Program-made: the position numbers and the translations under genes
Notes under the pieces: generated by a model
Told to the model about the DNA's origin: nothing
Databases searched by the model: none
What the model saw: only the letters and a program-made list of their open reading frames with translations
Part shown: positions 28,038 to 36,453 of the stretch, piece after piece
How the letters are laid out: every line of letters begins with the position of its first letter
Position numbering within the stretch: the first letter of the stretch is position 1
Origin: an uncultured Bacteroidia bacterium
Lineage (GTDB): Bacteria; Bacteroidota; Bacteroidia; NS11-12g; UBA9320
Reading direction: 5' to 3'
Assembly (NCBI GenBank): GCA_943789165.1
Contig: CALSTB010000003.1
Coordinates: 124,001-188,000, forward strand
DNA length: 64,000 nucleotides

Positions 28038-28484
28038 ATGAAGTTTTCAGGATCGACAATAATTAATAGGGACAAATCCTTGGTGGCAGAGCTATTCATT
28101 AATCCAGATTATTTGAGTGAATATCAGGACGGGTTTCAACGAAAAGAACTTGTATCTGGTATAGCTGGAGAAGACGGGGCTGTGTCTAACATGTATTTCG
28201 ATGATAGCAAGCGAAAAATGTTGTTGACCGAAACCATTACCAAAAACAACCTACCTGATTCATTCGAGGCGTTTTACCACCACAAACACATGGACAATAC
28301 GATGGTCTGTCGCTTCAAAGACCTTGGTGACGGTAAAACAGAGTATGCCTACGAATTTGACTATGTGGCGATTCGAGGATTTATGCCTAAACTCATGTTC
28401 AAGCTTTTCCCGAATATGTTTGGCAAACAAGGTGAAAAATGGATGCTTCAGTTTAAAGCTTTCGTTGAAAACTACACATCATGA
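28038..28484 (+). CDS. SRPBCC-family (START-like) protein
   Basis: A 148-residue soluble protein with the helix-grip layout: strand FSGSTIINRDKSLVAELF, FINPDYLSEYQDGFQRKEL, acid-rich middle, and long C-terminal helix (KQGEKWMLQFKAFVENY). SRPBCC domains bind hydrophobic ligands; none can be named here. The last codons overlap the next gene by 4 bases (ATGA), so the two form a pair with a small membrane protein. Confidence 0.75.
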   Translation: MKFSGSTIINRDKSLVAELFINPDYLSEYQDGFQRKELVSGIAGEDGAVSNMYFDDSKRKMLLTETITKNNLPDSFEAFYHHKHMDNTMVCRFKDLGDGKTEYAYEFDYVAIRGFMPKLMFKLFPNMFGKQGEKWMLQFKAFVENYTS

Positions 28485-28759
28485 ACGTAATTGATTTTGT
28501 TATTGGCTTAACACTAGTGAATGCTTTACCACATTACATTCTTGGTGTTTGGAAGCAACCAATGCTCAGTGGTTTTGGAATGGGCAATACCAAAAACATC
28601 ATTTGGGGTGTAGTGAATTTGGTTACTTCTGTTGTTTTATTTCTCTATACATACGGACTTGACGGGTTTTTACAAAACGGTATGTACGCTGGGGGATTAC
28701 TCATTGTCGTTACGTTTTTTATTACTGCTAGTTTTTGGAGAGATAGGTTTGTGAAGTAA
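28481..28759 (+). CDS. Small membrane protein paired with the SRPBCC gene
   Basis: A 92-residue protein with about three hydrophobic segments (VIDFVIGLTLVNALPHYILG, IIWGVVNLVTSVVLFLYTY, MYAGGLLIVVTFFITASF). No family recognised. The 4-base overlap with the SRPBCC gene suggests joint function, possibly with the START-like domain binding a lipid or a ligand presented at the membrane; this is inference. Confidence 0.65.
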   Translation: MNVIDFVIGLTLVNALPHYILGVWKQPMLSGFGMGNTKNIIWGVVNLVTSVVLFLYTYGLDGFLQNGMYAGGLLIVVTFFITASFWRDRFVK

Positions 28760-28806
28760 TTTTTGACTTTCATAAAACTGTTAGTTATCAATTTCACACA
28801 CCACAT

Positions 28807-28823
28807 GTTCTCGTTTAGAGAAC
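28807..28823. promoter_or_regulatory. Palindrome GTTCTC-N5-GAGAAC, likely operator
   Basis: Perfect 6-bp inverted repeat with a 5-bp spacer, just upstream of the -7 element of the HigA-like gene. Position and symmetry fit autorepression by the HTH regulator. Confidence 0.55.
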
Positions 28824-28829
28824 TTGGCG

Positions 28830-28837
28830 TACTTTTG
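28830..28837 (+). promoter_or_regulatory. -7 element (TACTTTTG) of the HigA-like gene
   Basis: TACTTTTG fits TAnnTTTG and lies 59 nt before the GTG start. The palindrome at 28807-28823 occupies the -33 to -7 spacer region. Confidence 0.45.
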
Positions 28838-28896
28838 TACTCCATCTTATTTAAAATCCAAGCTACTAATACCAATTCCATTAAAGAAACAAACCA

Positions 28897-29265
28897 GTGA
28901 ACATACGACTTATAAAAACCGAAGATGACTACAATAAGGCTCTAGAACGACTAGAGACCATCTTTGATGCCGATCAAAACTCTGTGGTAGGAGATGAAGC
29001 CGAGATTCTCACTTTGCTTATTGAACATTTTGAAAAAAAAATACACCCTATTGATGCTCCTGACCCAATTGAGGCAATAAAAATCAGAATGGAGGAATTG
29101 AATCTAAGACAAAAAGATTTGGTTGGATTGATTGGTGGAAAAAGCCGTGTATCAGAAATTTTGAACAAGAAGAAAAAACTAACCGTCGACATGATACGAG
29201 CGCTTGAACAGAAACTCCAAATTCCTGCAACGGTTCTGGTGAACAATTATCAATTAGCTGGGTAA
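28897..29265 (+). CDS. Orphan HigA-type antitoxin / XRE-family regulator
   Basis: A 122-residue protein that matches the HigA/COG5499 pattern end to end: N-terminal IRLIKTEDDYNKALERLETIFDA, an acidic linker with DEAEILTLLIEHFE, and an HTH_3 domain from about residue 65 (MEELNLRQKDLVGLIGGKSR, VSEILNKKKKLT). HigA antitoxins neutralise RelE-like HigB and repress their own operon. No HigB is encoded in the 137 nt upstream or in the next gene, so this copy is solitary. The GTG start is set by the family N-terminus. A palindrome overlaps the promoter region. Confidence 0.85.
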   Translation: MNIRLIKTEDDYNKALERLETIFDADQNSVVGDEAEILTLLIEHFEKKIHPIDAPDPIEAIKIRMEELNLRQKDLVGLIGGKSRVSEILNKKKKLTVDMIRALEQKLQIPATVLVNNYQLAG

Positions 29266-29350
29266 TGGCGTGACCTTTTCGAAAAATATTAAAGCAAATG
29301 GCCATGAATAGGTTTTGGCACACGATTGCATTCACCTTTGATAAAATCTT

Positions 29351-30073
29351 TTGAGACTAGCTTTAGCCCAAATAAAACCCGTTGCAGGTGACATTGACAA
29401 CAACTTGGCAAGCCACTTGAAATGTGTCGAAAAAGCACACTTATACCAATGCGATGCCATCTTTTTTCCAGAATTATCCCTTACTGGTTATGAGCCTGAG
29501 CTTGCGCATGAATTAGGAATGCATTTCGATGATGTACGTTTGAACCCGTTTCAAGAAAAAAGCGATTCATACAACATGGTATTAGGTGTAGGTGTACCAA
29601 CGATAAAAGGGGACAATCGGTTGATTAGTATGGTCGTATTTCAACCGAACAAAGACCGCACTATCTACTCGAAACAACTGCTTCATGCCGACGAACTTCC
29701 ATTTTTTATTCCTGGTGACGACCAACAGTACGTGACGGTTCAGGGAGTAAAGATTGCCTTAGCCATTTGTTATGAAAGTGTTCAAATGGCCCATTTCACA
29801 AATGCGATGCAAAAGTCGTTTGACATCTATTTAGCCAGTGTTGCTAAACCACAACGTGCCATTACCAACGCACATAATCATTATAAACAACTCGCTATAG
29901 AATTCAACATTCCAGTACTGATGGTGAACTCAGTTGGTCCTTCCGACAACTTCATTGCTTGTGGTAACTCTGCAGTTTGGAGTAAGAACGGTGATACATT
30001 TGAAATTCAAAATTCCGATCAAGAGGCTTTATTACTATACAACCATATGTCCTTAACTACTTCAATACATTAA
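29351..30073 (+). CDS. Carbon-nitrogen hydrolase (nitrilase superfamily)
   Basis: A 240-residue amidase-like enzyme with the intact Glu-Lys-Cys triad: FFPELSLTGY (Glu about 41), YSKQLLHADE (Lys about 108) and ALAICYE (Cys about 140). It hydrolyses a carbon-nitrogen bond in an unknown amide substrate. The TTG start at 29351 gives the usual family opening RLALAQIKPVAGD. The length is at the short end but complete. The stop lies 3 nt before the broken GNAT gene, so they were probably one operon. Confidence 0.85.
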   Translation: MRLALAQIKPVAGDIDNNLASHLKCVEKAHLYQCDAIFFPELSLTGYEPELAHELGMHFDDVRLNPFQEKSDSYNMVLGVGVPTIKGDNRLISMVVFQPNKDRTIYSKQLLHADELPFFIPGDDQQYVTVQGVKIALAICYESVQMAHFTNAMQKSFDIYLASVAKPQRAITNAHNHYKQLAIEFNIPVLMVNSVGPSDNFIACGNSAVWSKNGDTFEIQNSDQEALLLYNHMSLTTSIH

Positions 30074-30076
30074 ACC

Positions 30077-30512
30077 ATGAATCTGGAAAGAGGGATAGAA
30101 AATCTCACCGATTCAGAACCAATAACACAATTGTCAAATCAGTTGGGTTATCCGACTAAGTCTGATTTCATTTCGAAGCGTCTGACCCGCATCTTATCAA
30201 AACTAGACCATATAGTATTTGTGGCCAAACAAGAAAATCAAGTGATCGGATGGGTTCACGCTTTTATTGCGTAGCGGGTGGAGTCGGATGACTTTGTAGA
30301 AATTGGGGGATTGGTAGTGGACAAATCCAAAGAAAACAAAGGCATTGGATCAGCATTGGTCAATCAAGTGCATAAGTGGTCAAAAGAACTGAACATGACT
30401 CAGGTTAGGGTGAGATGTAATGTAATCCGAGAAAAAGCACATAGGTTTTATTTAAAAAAACGGTTTTAGCTTGAACAAAAAACAAAAGGTATTTAACTTT
30501 TACCTACCATAG
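30077..30512 (+). pseudogene. GNAT acetyltransferase, broken by a stop and a frameshift
   Basis: A GNAT-type N-acetyltransferase of about 144 residues. The first 65 residues (ESLT-like start, then IVFVAKQENQVIGWVHAFIA) end at an in-frame TAG (30272-30274). The same frame continues with the acetyl-CoA site (EIGGLVVDKSKENKGIGSAL). At the seven-A run 30454-30460 the frame is lost; the +1 frame continues with the normal C-terminus NGFSLNKKQKVFNFYL up to a TAG at 30510-30512. Two independent lesions argue for a real pseudogene, though sequence error in the A run is possible. Confidence 0.75.
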
Positions 30513-30578
30513 GAATAATCTAATTCCAAAATTGGAAGTTGGTTTGTTTAACATTGAAGATCAAATAAGAAATAATGT

Positions 30579-31109
30579 ATGGGGAGTTTTAAACTATTTA
30601 TCGCCACCAGCATCGACGGCTACATAGCACGTGAAGACGGCAGTATTGACTGGCTAGACAGCATCAATCATCCAGAAGGGGTAGATTACGGCTATGCAGA
30701 GTTTATGTCAAGCATTGATATTGTTATGATGGGTAGAAAGACCTATGAAGATGTGGTAGGCTTTGATGTCGATTGGCCTTATGGCGATTACAAAACTTAC
30801 GTTGTTTCCACAAAATCTGATGTAACCATTTCAACTCCCAAAACGAACCTAATCCATAACATTGAGTCCCAAACGTTACAGGATGTTTTGAAAAGTTCAA
30901 CCAAAGGCGTTTGGGTGGTAGGCGGTGGTGAGTTAATTGCTTCCTTTTTAAACGAAGGACTCATTGACTCCATGTTGATTAGCATTATCCCTATTGTTTT
31001 AGGAAGCGGTAGACCTCTGTTTAACAACGGGCTCGAAACCAAATTCTCATTAGTATCTTCTGAATCGTTTGAGAATGGCGTAGTGAATTTGATTTATATG
31101 AAAGAATAA
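30579..31109 (+). CDS. Dihydrofolate reductase/RibD C-terminal domain protein
   Basis: A 176-residue NADPH-binding reductase-like protein. Typical motifs: LFIATSIDGYIAREDG at the start, DIVMMGRKTYEDV near residue 48, VWVVGGGELIASFLNEGLID near 110 and IPIVLGSGRPLF near 138. This family (YyaP/YwjB-like) is distinct from biosynthetic FolA, and substrates are generally unknown. It lies 67 nt after the broken GNAT gene and 6 nt before the convergent radA end. Confidence 0.85.
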   Translation: MGSFKLFIATSIDGYIAREDGSIDWLDSINHPEGVDYGYAEFMSSIDIVMMGRKTYEDVVGFDVDWPYGDYKTYVVSTKSDVTISTPKTNLIHNIESQTLQDVLKSSTKGVWVVGGGELIASFLNEGLIDSMLISIIPIVLGSGRPLFNNGLETKFSLVSSESFENGVVNLIYMKE

Positions 31110-31115
31110 TGGCCA

Positions 31116-32486
31116 TTACCCAAACAAATACTGAGCTACGTCCATAATGTTTTTTACTCCAACCAGTTTGATTGATTTTGACTGCATGCCTTTAATGCTA
31201 TTGGCATTCACCAATATTTCATCAAAACCTAATTTGGTAGCTTCCGCAATCCGTTGATCCATTCTTCTGGAAGCGCGCACTTCTCCGGACAAACCAACTT
31301 CTCCAGCAAATGCAGTCAACGTAGGTAAAGGAATGTTTTCATAAGACGACAGAATAGCTGCGGCGATTCCCAAGTCTGTACCAGGGTCGTCAAGTTTTAA
31401 ACCTCCAGCAATGTTCACAAACACATCTTGTGACCCAAGTTTAAAACCACATCGTTTCTCTAAAACAGCTAACAACATGTTTAATCGCCTCAAGTCATAA
31501 CCGTTTGAATTTCGTTGTGGGGTCCCATACACTGCCGTACTTACAAGCGCTTGCGTTTCAATCATCAATGGCCGAACGCCTTCAACTGCTGCTGTTATGG
31601 CAATACCTGAAAGTAACTGATCGCGATTCGAAATGAGGACTTCTGATGGGTTTGAAACCTCTCTTAGTCCTTCCCCAGCCATTTCATAAATGCCCATTTC
31701 CGAAGCAGATCCAAATCTATTTTTAACCGCTCTTAATATGCGATACACATGATGTCGATCGCCTTCAAACTGCAACACCGTATCCACCATGTGTTCTAGG
31801 ACTTTTGGTCCAGCAATCTGTCCATCCTTTGTAATATGGCCAATCAGAAATACTGGTGTATTGGTTTCCTTAGCAAAACGCAGTAGTTGACCCGTACATT
31901 CTCGTATTTGAGAAATACTCCCTGGGGTTGACTCAATCGACCGGCTAAAAAGCGTTTGGACTGAATCGATTATTAAAACACTTGGGTTGAGCTTTTTGAC
32001 TTGCTTGAAAATTTCTTGAATCTCTGTGGCGGACAAAATGTAACAGGCTTCGTTGCGAATACCAATTCTGTCTGCCCGCATTTTCAATTGTGTCTCGCTC
32101 TCTTCTCCGCTTACGTACAAAATTTTCTGATCGCTTTGCAGCGCCATTTGCAACATGAGGGTTGACTTTCCTATACCAGGTTCACCTCCAATAAGGACAA
32201 GACTTCCATATACAACCCCTCCTCCCAATACGCGGTTTAATTCTCCGTCCATCGTGACAATCCGTTGTTCGGGACCGGATTTTAAAGTAGTTATTAGCTT
32301 GGGAACTGCTTTTTGCGCTTTGTCCTCTTGTCCACCAACCCATGCAGGTACGTGTTGAACACTGGTTTTTTCAACCACTTCTTCTACATAAGTGTTCCAT
32401 TCTTTGCAGCTTGGACAATTCCCAATCCATTTAGGTGAAGAAGCTCCACAATTCTGACAGAAGTATACCGTTTTTGATTTCGCCAT
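31116..32486 (-). CDS. radA: DNA repair protein RadA
   Basis: A RecA-like ATPase that promotes branch migration in recombinational repair. The 456-residue protein has an N-terminal zinc finger (CQNCGASSPKWIGNCPSC), a RecA core with Walker A GGEPGIGKST near residue 97, the diagnostic RadA motif KNRFGS near 257, and a Lon-protease-like C-terminal domain lacking protease function. Standard length. It is a single gene transcribed against its neighbours. Confidence 0.97.
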   Translation of the reverse strand: MAKSKTVYFCQNCGASSPKWIGNCPSCKEWNTYVEEVVEKTSVQHVPAWVGGQEDKAQKAVPKLITTLKSGPEQRIVTMDGELNRVLGGGVVYGSLVLIGGEPGIGKSTLMLQMALQSDQKILYVSGEESETQLKMRADRIGIRNEACYILSATEIQEIFKQVKKLNPSVLIIDSVQTLFSRSIESTPGSISQIRECTGQLLRFAKETNTPVFLIGHITKDGQIAGPKVLEHMVDTVLQFEGDRHHVYRILRAVKNRFGSASEMGIYEMAGEGLREVSNPSEVLISNRDQLLSGIAITAAVEGVRPLMIETQALVSTAVYGTPQRNSNGYDLRRLNMLLAVLEKRCGFKLGSQDVFVNIAGGLKLDDPGTDLGIAAAILSSYENIPLPTLTAFAGEVGLSGEVRASRRMDQRIAEATKLGFDEILVNANSIKGMQSKSIKLVGVKNIMDVAQYLFG

Positions 32487-32629
32487 TTCCGTTTGTCAAT
32501 TCAATCCGTATGTTCCTAAAACGAACACAACAAATTAACAATAAATAAGCACCCTTTGCATTGTAAATACGGGTAAAGACCTAAAAATAAATTGATAGAT
32601 AATACACAAGGTTAATATCAAAGTTTTTC

Positions 32630-32637
32630 TATTTTTG
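32630..32637 (+). promoter_or_regulatory. -7 element (TATTTTTG) of the exbB operon
   Basis: TATTTTTG fits TAnnTTTG, 36 nt before the chosen exbB ATG (32674). No clear -33 is seen. Confidence 0.45.
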
Positions 32638-32673
32638 CCAATAGTCACAATATCTTATAAAAGATCTGAAATA

Positions 32674-33525
32674 ATGAAAAAAACGATTGTATTGATTTTA
32701 GCATTTGCACTGTTCTTAGGTTTAAACCTGAATGCCTATGCACAAGAAGAGGGTTCTAACGCTGAACCTACTGAACAAAAAGTTGAAGCACCTGCTGAAG
32801 GGGCAGAAGCCGCAGAACCAGTAGTTGATGAAACTGCAGAAGCAACTGATGAAGTTGTAACTGAAGAGAAGAAGGCTGACAAAGGGGAAGGAATGGCTAT
32901 TATCCGAGATAAGTTCATCGAAGGTGGTGCAGGATTCATGGCATTACCGTTATTGTGTTTAATTCTTGGGTTAGCGATTGTAATCGAAAGATTATTATCT
33001 CTATTCTCAGTGAGTTCAAACTCTGACAAATTTGTTCAAAAAGTCGAAGACGCACTAGTGTCTGGTGGCATTGAGTCGGCTAAAGACGTAGCAAGAAACA
33101 CTCCTGGACCTGTAGCAAGTATCTTTTATCAAGGACTTGACAGAGCAGACGAAGGATTAGATCACGTTGAAAAATCAGTCGTATCATATGGTGAAGTTCA
33201 AATGGGCCAACTAGAAAAAGGTCTTGTATGGATTTCGTTATTTATCGCTTTGGCACCAATGCTTGGTTTCATGGGAACGGTAATTGGTATGATTAAAGCG
33301 TTTGATGATATTCAAAACGCAGGTGATATTTCTCCAGCGATTGTTGCGGAAGGTATTAAAGTTGCCCTTCTTACTACAGTTGCGGGTCTTATCGTAGCCA
33401 TTATACTTCAAGTGTTTTACAACTTATTGGTGTCGAAAATTGACTCCATCGTTAACAATATGGAAGACTCATCAATTCGATTGGTAGACATGTTGATTAA
33501 AAATAATGTTGTAAAAACTAGCTAA
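32674..33525 (+). CDS. exbB: MotA/TolQ/ExbB proton channel protein
   Basis: The 283-residue channel subunit that uses proton flow to power TonB. A signal-like segment (IVLILAFALFLGLNLNAYAQ) is followed by an unusual acidic Ala/Glu/Pro-rich region (about residues 22-75), a membrane segment near 90 (GFMALPLLCLILGLAIVIE), a cytoplasmic helix pair, and the conserved two-helix channel region (LVWISLFIALAPMLGFMGTV, IKVALLTTVAGLIVAII). The start at 32674 is chosen for the signal segment; the frame is open upstream to 32635. First gene of a four-gene operon. Confidence 0.92.
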   Translation: MKKTIVLILAFALFLGLNLNAYAQEEGSNAEPTEQKVEAPAEGAEAAEPVVDETAEATDEVVTEEKKADKGEGMAIIRDKFIEGGAGFMALPLLCLILGLAIVIERLLSLFSVSSNSDKFVQKVEDALVSGGIESAKDVARNTPGPVASIFYQGLDRADEGLDHVEKSVVSYGEVQMGQLEKGLVWISLFIALAPMLGFMGTVIGMIKAFDDIQNAGDISPAIVAEGIKVALLTTVAGLIVAIILQVFYNLLVSKIDSIVNNMEDSSIRLVDMLIKNNVVKTS

Positions 33526-33535
33526 TTAAGGAACT

Positions 33536-33973
33536 ATGAATTCTAAGAAATTAATAACGTACATATACTATAGTATCGTCGTGGTACTCATAGTGATATT
33601 TGCGTATAGAACATACAGCATTCCTAGTGATGCTAAAGAGTTACAACAGGGCCCAGCGTCATTTGGACTTTGGCAATCGTACATTTACATTGGCATTGCT
33701 GTATTTGCAGCCTTGGTATTGTCGATTATCGGAATTGTTCAAAAGCCAAAAGCTTTGATATGGACTTTAGGTGGCATTGCCGTATTGGCCGTATTGTTTT
33801 TCATTGGAAAATCAATGGCGAGTGATATTGTCCCACAAGTAATGATGGACAAAGGAATTACACTTAAAACATTCCAAATGTCACATGCCGGTGTATGGGT
33901 TGCGGGAGTAATGATTGGGCTTACCATCTTACTTGCAATTGCATCGTCTGTAAAAACCATTTTTGATAAATAA
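33536..33973 (+). CDS. Four-helix membrane protein in the exbB-exbD operon
   Basis: A 145-residue inner-membrane protein with four hydrophobic segments (ITYIYYSIVVVLIVIFAY, SYIYIGIAVFAALVLSIIG, ALIWTLGGIAVLAVLFFIG, GVWVAGVMIGLTILLAIASS). Family not recognised by name. It lies 10 nt after exbB and 8 nt before the first exbD, so it probably belongs to the same energy-coupling complex. That role is inferred from position only. Confidence 0.75.
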   Translation: MNSKKLITYIYYSIVVVLIVIFAYRTYSIPSDAKELQQGPASFGLWQSYIYIGIAVFAALVLSIIGIVQKPKALIWTLGGIAVLAVLFFIGKSMASDIVPQVMMDKGITLKTFQMSHAGVWVAGVMIGLTILLAIASSVKTIFDK

Positions 33974-33981
33974 GAAATACA

Positions 33982-34530
33982 ATGGCAAGAAAAAGTAGAA
34001 AAATACCAGAGATTAATGCCGGTTCGATGGCAGATATCGCCTTCTTGCTTTTGGTGTTCTTTTTGGTAACAACCACTATGGATCAGCAAAAAGGATTGCG
34101 GGTACAACTCCCTCCTTTTCCAGATCCAACCATACCTCCACCGGTGGTTGAGCAAAACGATAGAAACGTGTTGGAAGTGTTAGTGAACTCAGGAGATCAA
34201 TTACTTGTAGAACGTAAACCTTTGCGTATCGACCAATTGACTGAACTTACGAAACGACACATTCAAAACGAAGGTCGATTGCCTAACTTTTCAGATTCCG
34301 CTCAAGCTGCGATTGTATCGCTTAAAAATGACCGGGGCACATCTGTAAAACGTTACGTTCAAGTATACAATGAGCTCATTAGGGCTTATAACGAAGCTCG
34401 AGAAGAGTACTCGAAGAATAAGTTTGGACGTTCGTTTAAAGATCTACCACAAAAAGGAGAACAAGCAGAAGAAGTAAGAAAGAAATACCCAATGAAGATT
34501 TCGGAAGCGGAACCAGTTGAGTATAAATAA
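33982..34530 (+). CDS. exbD: ExbD/TolR biopolymer transport protein (first)
   Basis: The 182-residue product has a short cytoplasmic start (RKIPEINAGSMADIAF), one membrane helix with the proton-carrying aspartate in SMADIAFLLLVFFLV, and a periplasmic domain. ExbD works with ExbB to transmit proton motive force to TonB. The periplasmic part carries an extra charged C-terminal stretch (residues 140-182) that the second copy lacks. Eleven bases separate it from the next gene. Confidence 0.92.
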   Translation: MARKSRKIPEINAGSMADIAFLLLVFFLVTTTMDQQKGLRVQLPPFPDPTIPPPVVEQNDRNVLEVLVNSGDQLLVERKPLRIDQLTELTKRHIQNEGRLPNFSDSAQAAIVSLKNDRGTSVKRYVQVYNELIRAYNEAREEYSKNKFGRSFKDLPQKGEQAEEVRKKYPMKISEAEPVEYK

Positions 34531-34541
34531 AGCGTCAGAAT

Positions 34542-35018
34542 ATGTCAAAATTTAAGAAAAATAAAGGCAGAGAATTACCAGCTATCAATACATCAGCACT
34601 TCCTGATATCGTATTCATGCTGTTATTCTTCTTCATGGTGGCCACAAAGATGCGTGACCCAACGGTTTTGGTTAAAACGGCTTTACCAGTTGTTTCTGAA
34701 GTCGAAAAAATTGAAAAGAAATCATGGGTAAATCACATTCTTGTTGGACCTCCAATTAATAAAGAAAAAAGTGGTACAGCTCCTCGAATTCAATTTGACG
34801 ACAAATTCGGAACAGTAGAAGGAGCTACCGGTGTTCAAGCGTATATCATTCTTAAAAAGAACGAACATCCAGAAGCGATCCGAGATTATCTGACTACTGC
34901 TATTAAGGCGGACAAGTCGGTTAAAATGGGGATGATACAAGATATCAAACAAGAGTTACGAAAAATTAACTCTCTAAAATTATTATACTCTGCATCAGAA
35001 GGTGAAGTAGACGAATAG
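34542..35018 (+). CDS. exbD: ExbD/TolR biopolymer transport protein (second)
   Basis: A 158-residue paralogue with LPAINTSALPDIVFMLLFFFMV near the start (membrane helix with conserved Asp) and a periplasmic domain ending QELRKINSLKLLYSA. Two different ExbD subunits in one operon are common in Bacteroidota and probably form a heterodimer in the channel. The operon ends at a strong terminator. Confidence 0.92.
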   Translation: MSKFKKNKGRELPAINTSALPDIVFMLLFFFMVATKMRDPTVLVKTALPVVSEVEKIEKKSWVNHILVGPPINKEKSGTAPRIQFDDKFGTVEGATGVQAYIILKKNEHPEAIRDYLTTAIKADKSVKMGMIQDIKQELRKINSLKLLYSASEGEVDE

Positions 35019-35036
35019 TAACTAAATGAATTAATC

Positions 35037-35064
35037 AAAAGGGCTTTACATAAAGCCCTTTTTT
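35037..35064 (+). terminator. Terminator of the exbB-exbD operon
   Basis: AAAAGGGCTTTA-CA-TAAAGCCCTTTT hairpin followed by T residues, 19 nt after the last stop. Confidence 0.9.
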
Positions 35065-35121
35065 ATTGTTAAATATTTCTGAGCGATCAATATCAAGTAT
35101 ATTGCGCCTTCTAAAATTCTG

Positions 35122-36096
35122 ATGGCGATAAGTCTAAAAGATATCCAACAGCCCATATCAGGGGAACTCGTAGAGTTCGAAAAACGTTTTCGAAAAAACA
35201 TGAAAAGTCGTGTCGCTTTGCTCGACACCATCATGACGTATATCGTAAAACGGAAGGGAAAGCAAATGCGCCCCATGTTCGTTTTGCTCTGTGCTAAATT
35301 ATTTGGGGAAGCAAATGAACGTACATTTCGAGGAGCCTCTTTAGTTGAGCTACTGCATACTGCTACGTTGGTACACGACGATGTGGTTGATGACTCTGAT
35401 AAACGCCGTGGTTTCTTTTCGATTAATGCCTTATGGAAAAATAAAATTGCCGTTTTGGTCGGGGATTACTTGCTGTCAAAGGGTTTGCTGTTGGCCTTGA
35501 AGAACAAAGATCATGACATGCTCGAAATTCTATCAACTACTGTTGAGGAAATGAGTGAGGGAGAACTTCTCCAAATGGAAAAGGCAAGAAAATTAGATAT
35601 TACTGAGTCTGTCTACTTTGACATCATCTCCAAAAAAACAGCTTCTTTAATTTCCAGTTGTTGTGCCATCGGTGCGGCCTCCACAACATCCGATGAAGAC
35701 ACCTTGAAAAAAATGGCTCTTTTTGGCTTATACACGGGCATCGCTTTTCAAATAAAAGACGATTTGTTCGACTATGGCGATAGCGATATTGGAAAACCAA
35801 CAGGTATTGATATTAAGGAAAAGAAGATGACTTTACCCTTGATTCATGCCTTACAACAAACAGATAAGTCAACAAGGAAATCGATTATTAGAATTATCAA
35901 ATCCGACAAAAAAGACAAGGCTAATGTTTCGAAGGTGATTCAATTTGTGATTGATAATGGTGGCATCACGTATGCGCAAAAGAACTTAATGGAGTATCAC
36001 CAAAAAGCGTTGTCGGTGTTAGATGAAATACCAGATGCCAACAACAAACAAAGCCTGATTGATCTATTAGACTTTGTTATAAATAGAAAAAAATAG
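35122..36096 (+). CDS. ispB: Polyprenyl (octaprenyl-type) diphosphate synthase
   Basis: Trans-prenyltransferase of 324 residues that extends farnesyl diphosphate for quinone side chains. It contains both aspartate-rich motifs: first DDVVDDSDKRRG near residue 90 and second KDDLFDYGDSD near 210, with the GDYLLSKG segment between. The family cannot be split into chain lengths from sequence alone; the symbol ispB is used for the long-chain class. Menaquinone is the likely product route, since menD is at 41971. Confidence 0.88.
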   Translation: MAISLKDIQQPISGELVEFEKRFRKNMKSRVALLDTIMTYIVKRKGKQMRPMFVLLCAKLFGEANERTFRGASLVELLHTATLVHDDVVDDSDKRRGFFSINALWKNKIAVLVGDYLLSKGLLLALKNKDHDMLEILSTTVEEMSEGELLQMEKARKLDITESVYFDIISKKTASLISSCCAIGAASTTSDEDTLKKMALFGLYTGIAFQIKDDLFDYGDSDIGKPTGIDIKEKKMTLPLIHALQQTDKSTRKSIIRIIKSDKKDKANVSKVIQFVIDNGGITYAQKNLMEYHQKALSVLDEIPDANNKQSLIDLLDFVINRKK

Positions 36097-36138
36097 GGCG
36101 AAGTCCTCTCCTCTTCAAATTTGTCGTAATTTAGTTTG

Positions 36139-36453
36139 ATGATTATCACAACAACAGAAACGCTACCTGGGAAACAGGTTACCCAAGTATTAGGAATCGC
36201 ACGTGGCAGCACCGTTAGAGCCCGTAACATTGGTCGCGACATTTTCGCTGGTTTGAAAAATATTGTCGGAGGTGAAATCGAAGAATACACAAAATTGCAA
36301 GCAGAGAGCAGGGAACAAGCTATGGACCGAATGGTTCAGGATGCCGAAAGATTAGGAGCAGATGCTATTGTAAATGTTCGATTAACCACTGCGATGATTA
36401 TGCAAGGAACGGCTGAAATTCTGGCGTATGGTACTGCCGTAAAAATCAGCTAA
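36139..36453 (+). CDS. YbjQ/UPF0145 family protein
   Basis: A 104-residue protein with the full YbjQ pattern: TTTETLPGKQVTQVLGIARG, STVRARNIGRDIFAGL, GGEIEEYTKL, RMVQDAERLGADAIVNVR and AEILAYGTAVKI. The family forms pentamers and is often described as heavy-metal binding, but its function is not settled. The ATG at 36139 is chosen over a TTG one codon earlier. Its stop overlaps the next small gene by one base. Confidence 0.88.
   Translation: MIITTTETLPGKQVTQVLGIARGSTVRARNIGRDIFAGLKNIVGGEIEEYTKLQAESREQAMDRMVQDAERLGADAIVNVRLTTAMIMQGTAEILAYGTAVKIS

Noticed and set aside
28760-28896. HigB toxin remnant upstream of the HigA-like gene
   Set aside because: Translations in all forward frames show no HigB-like sequence and no long frame.
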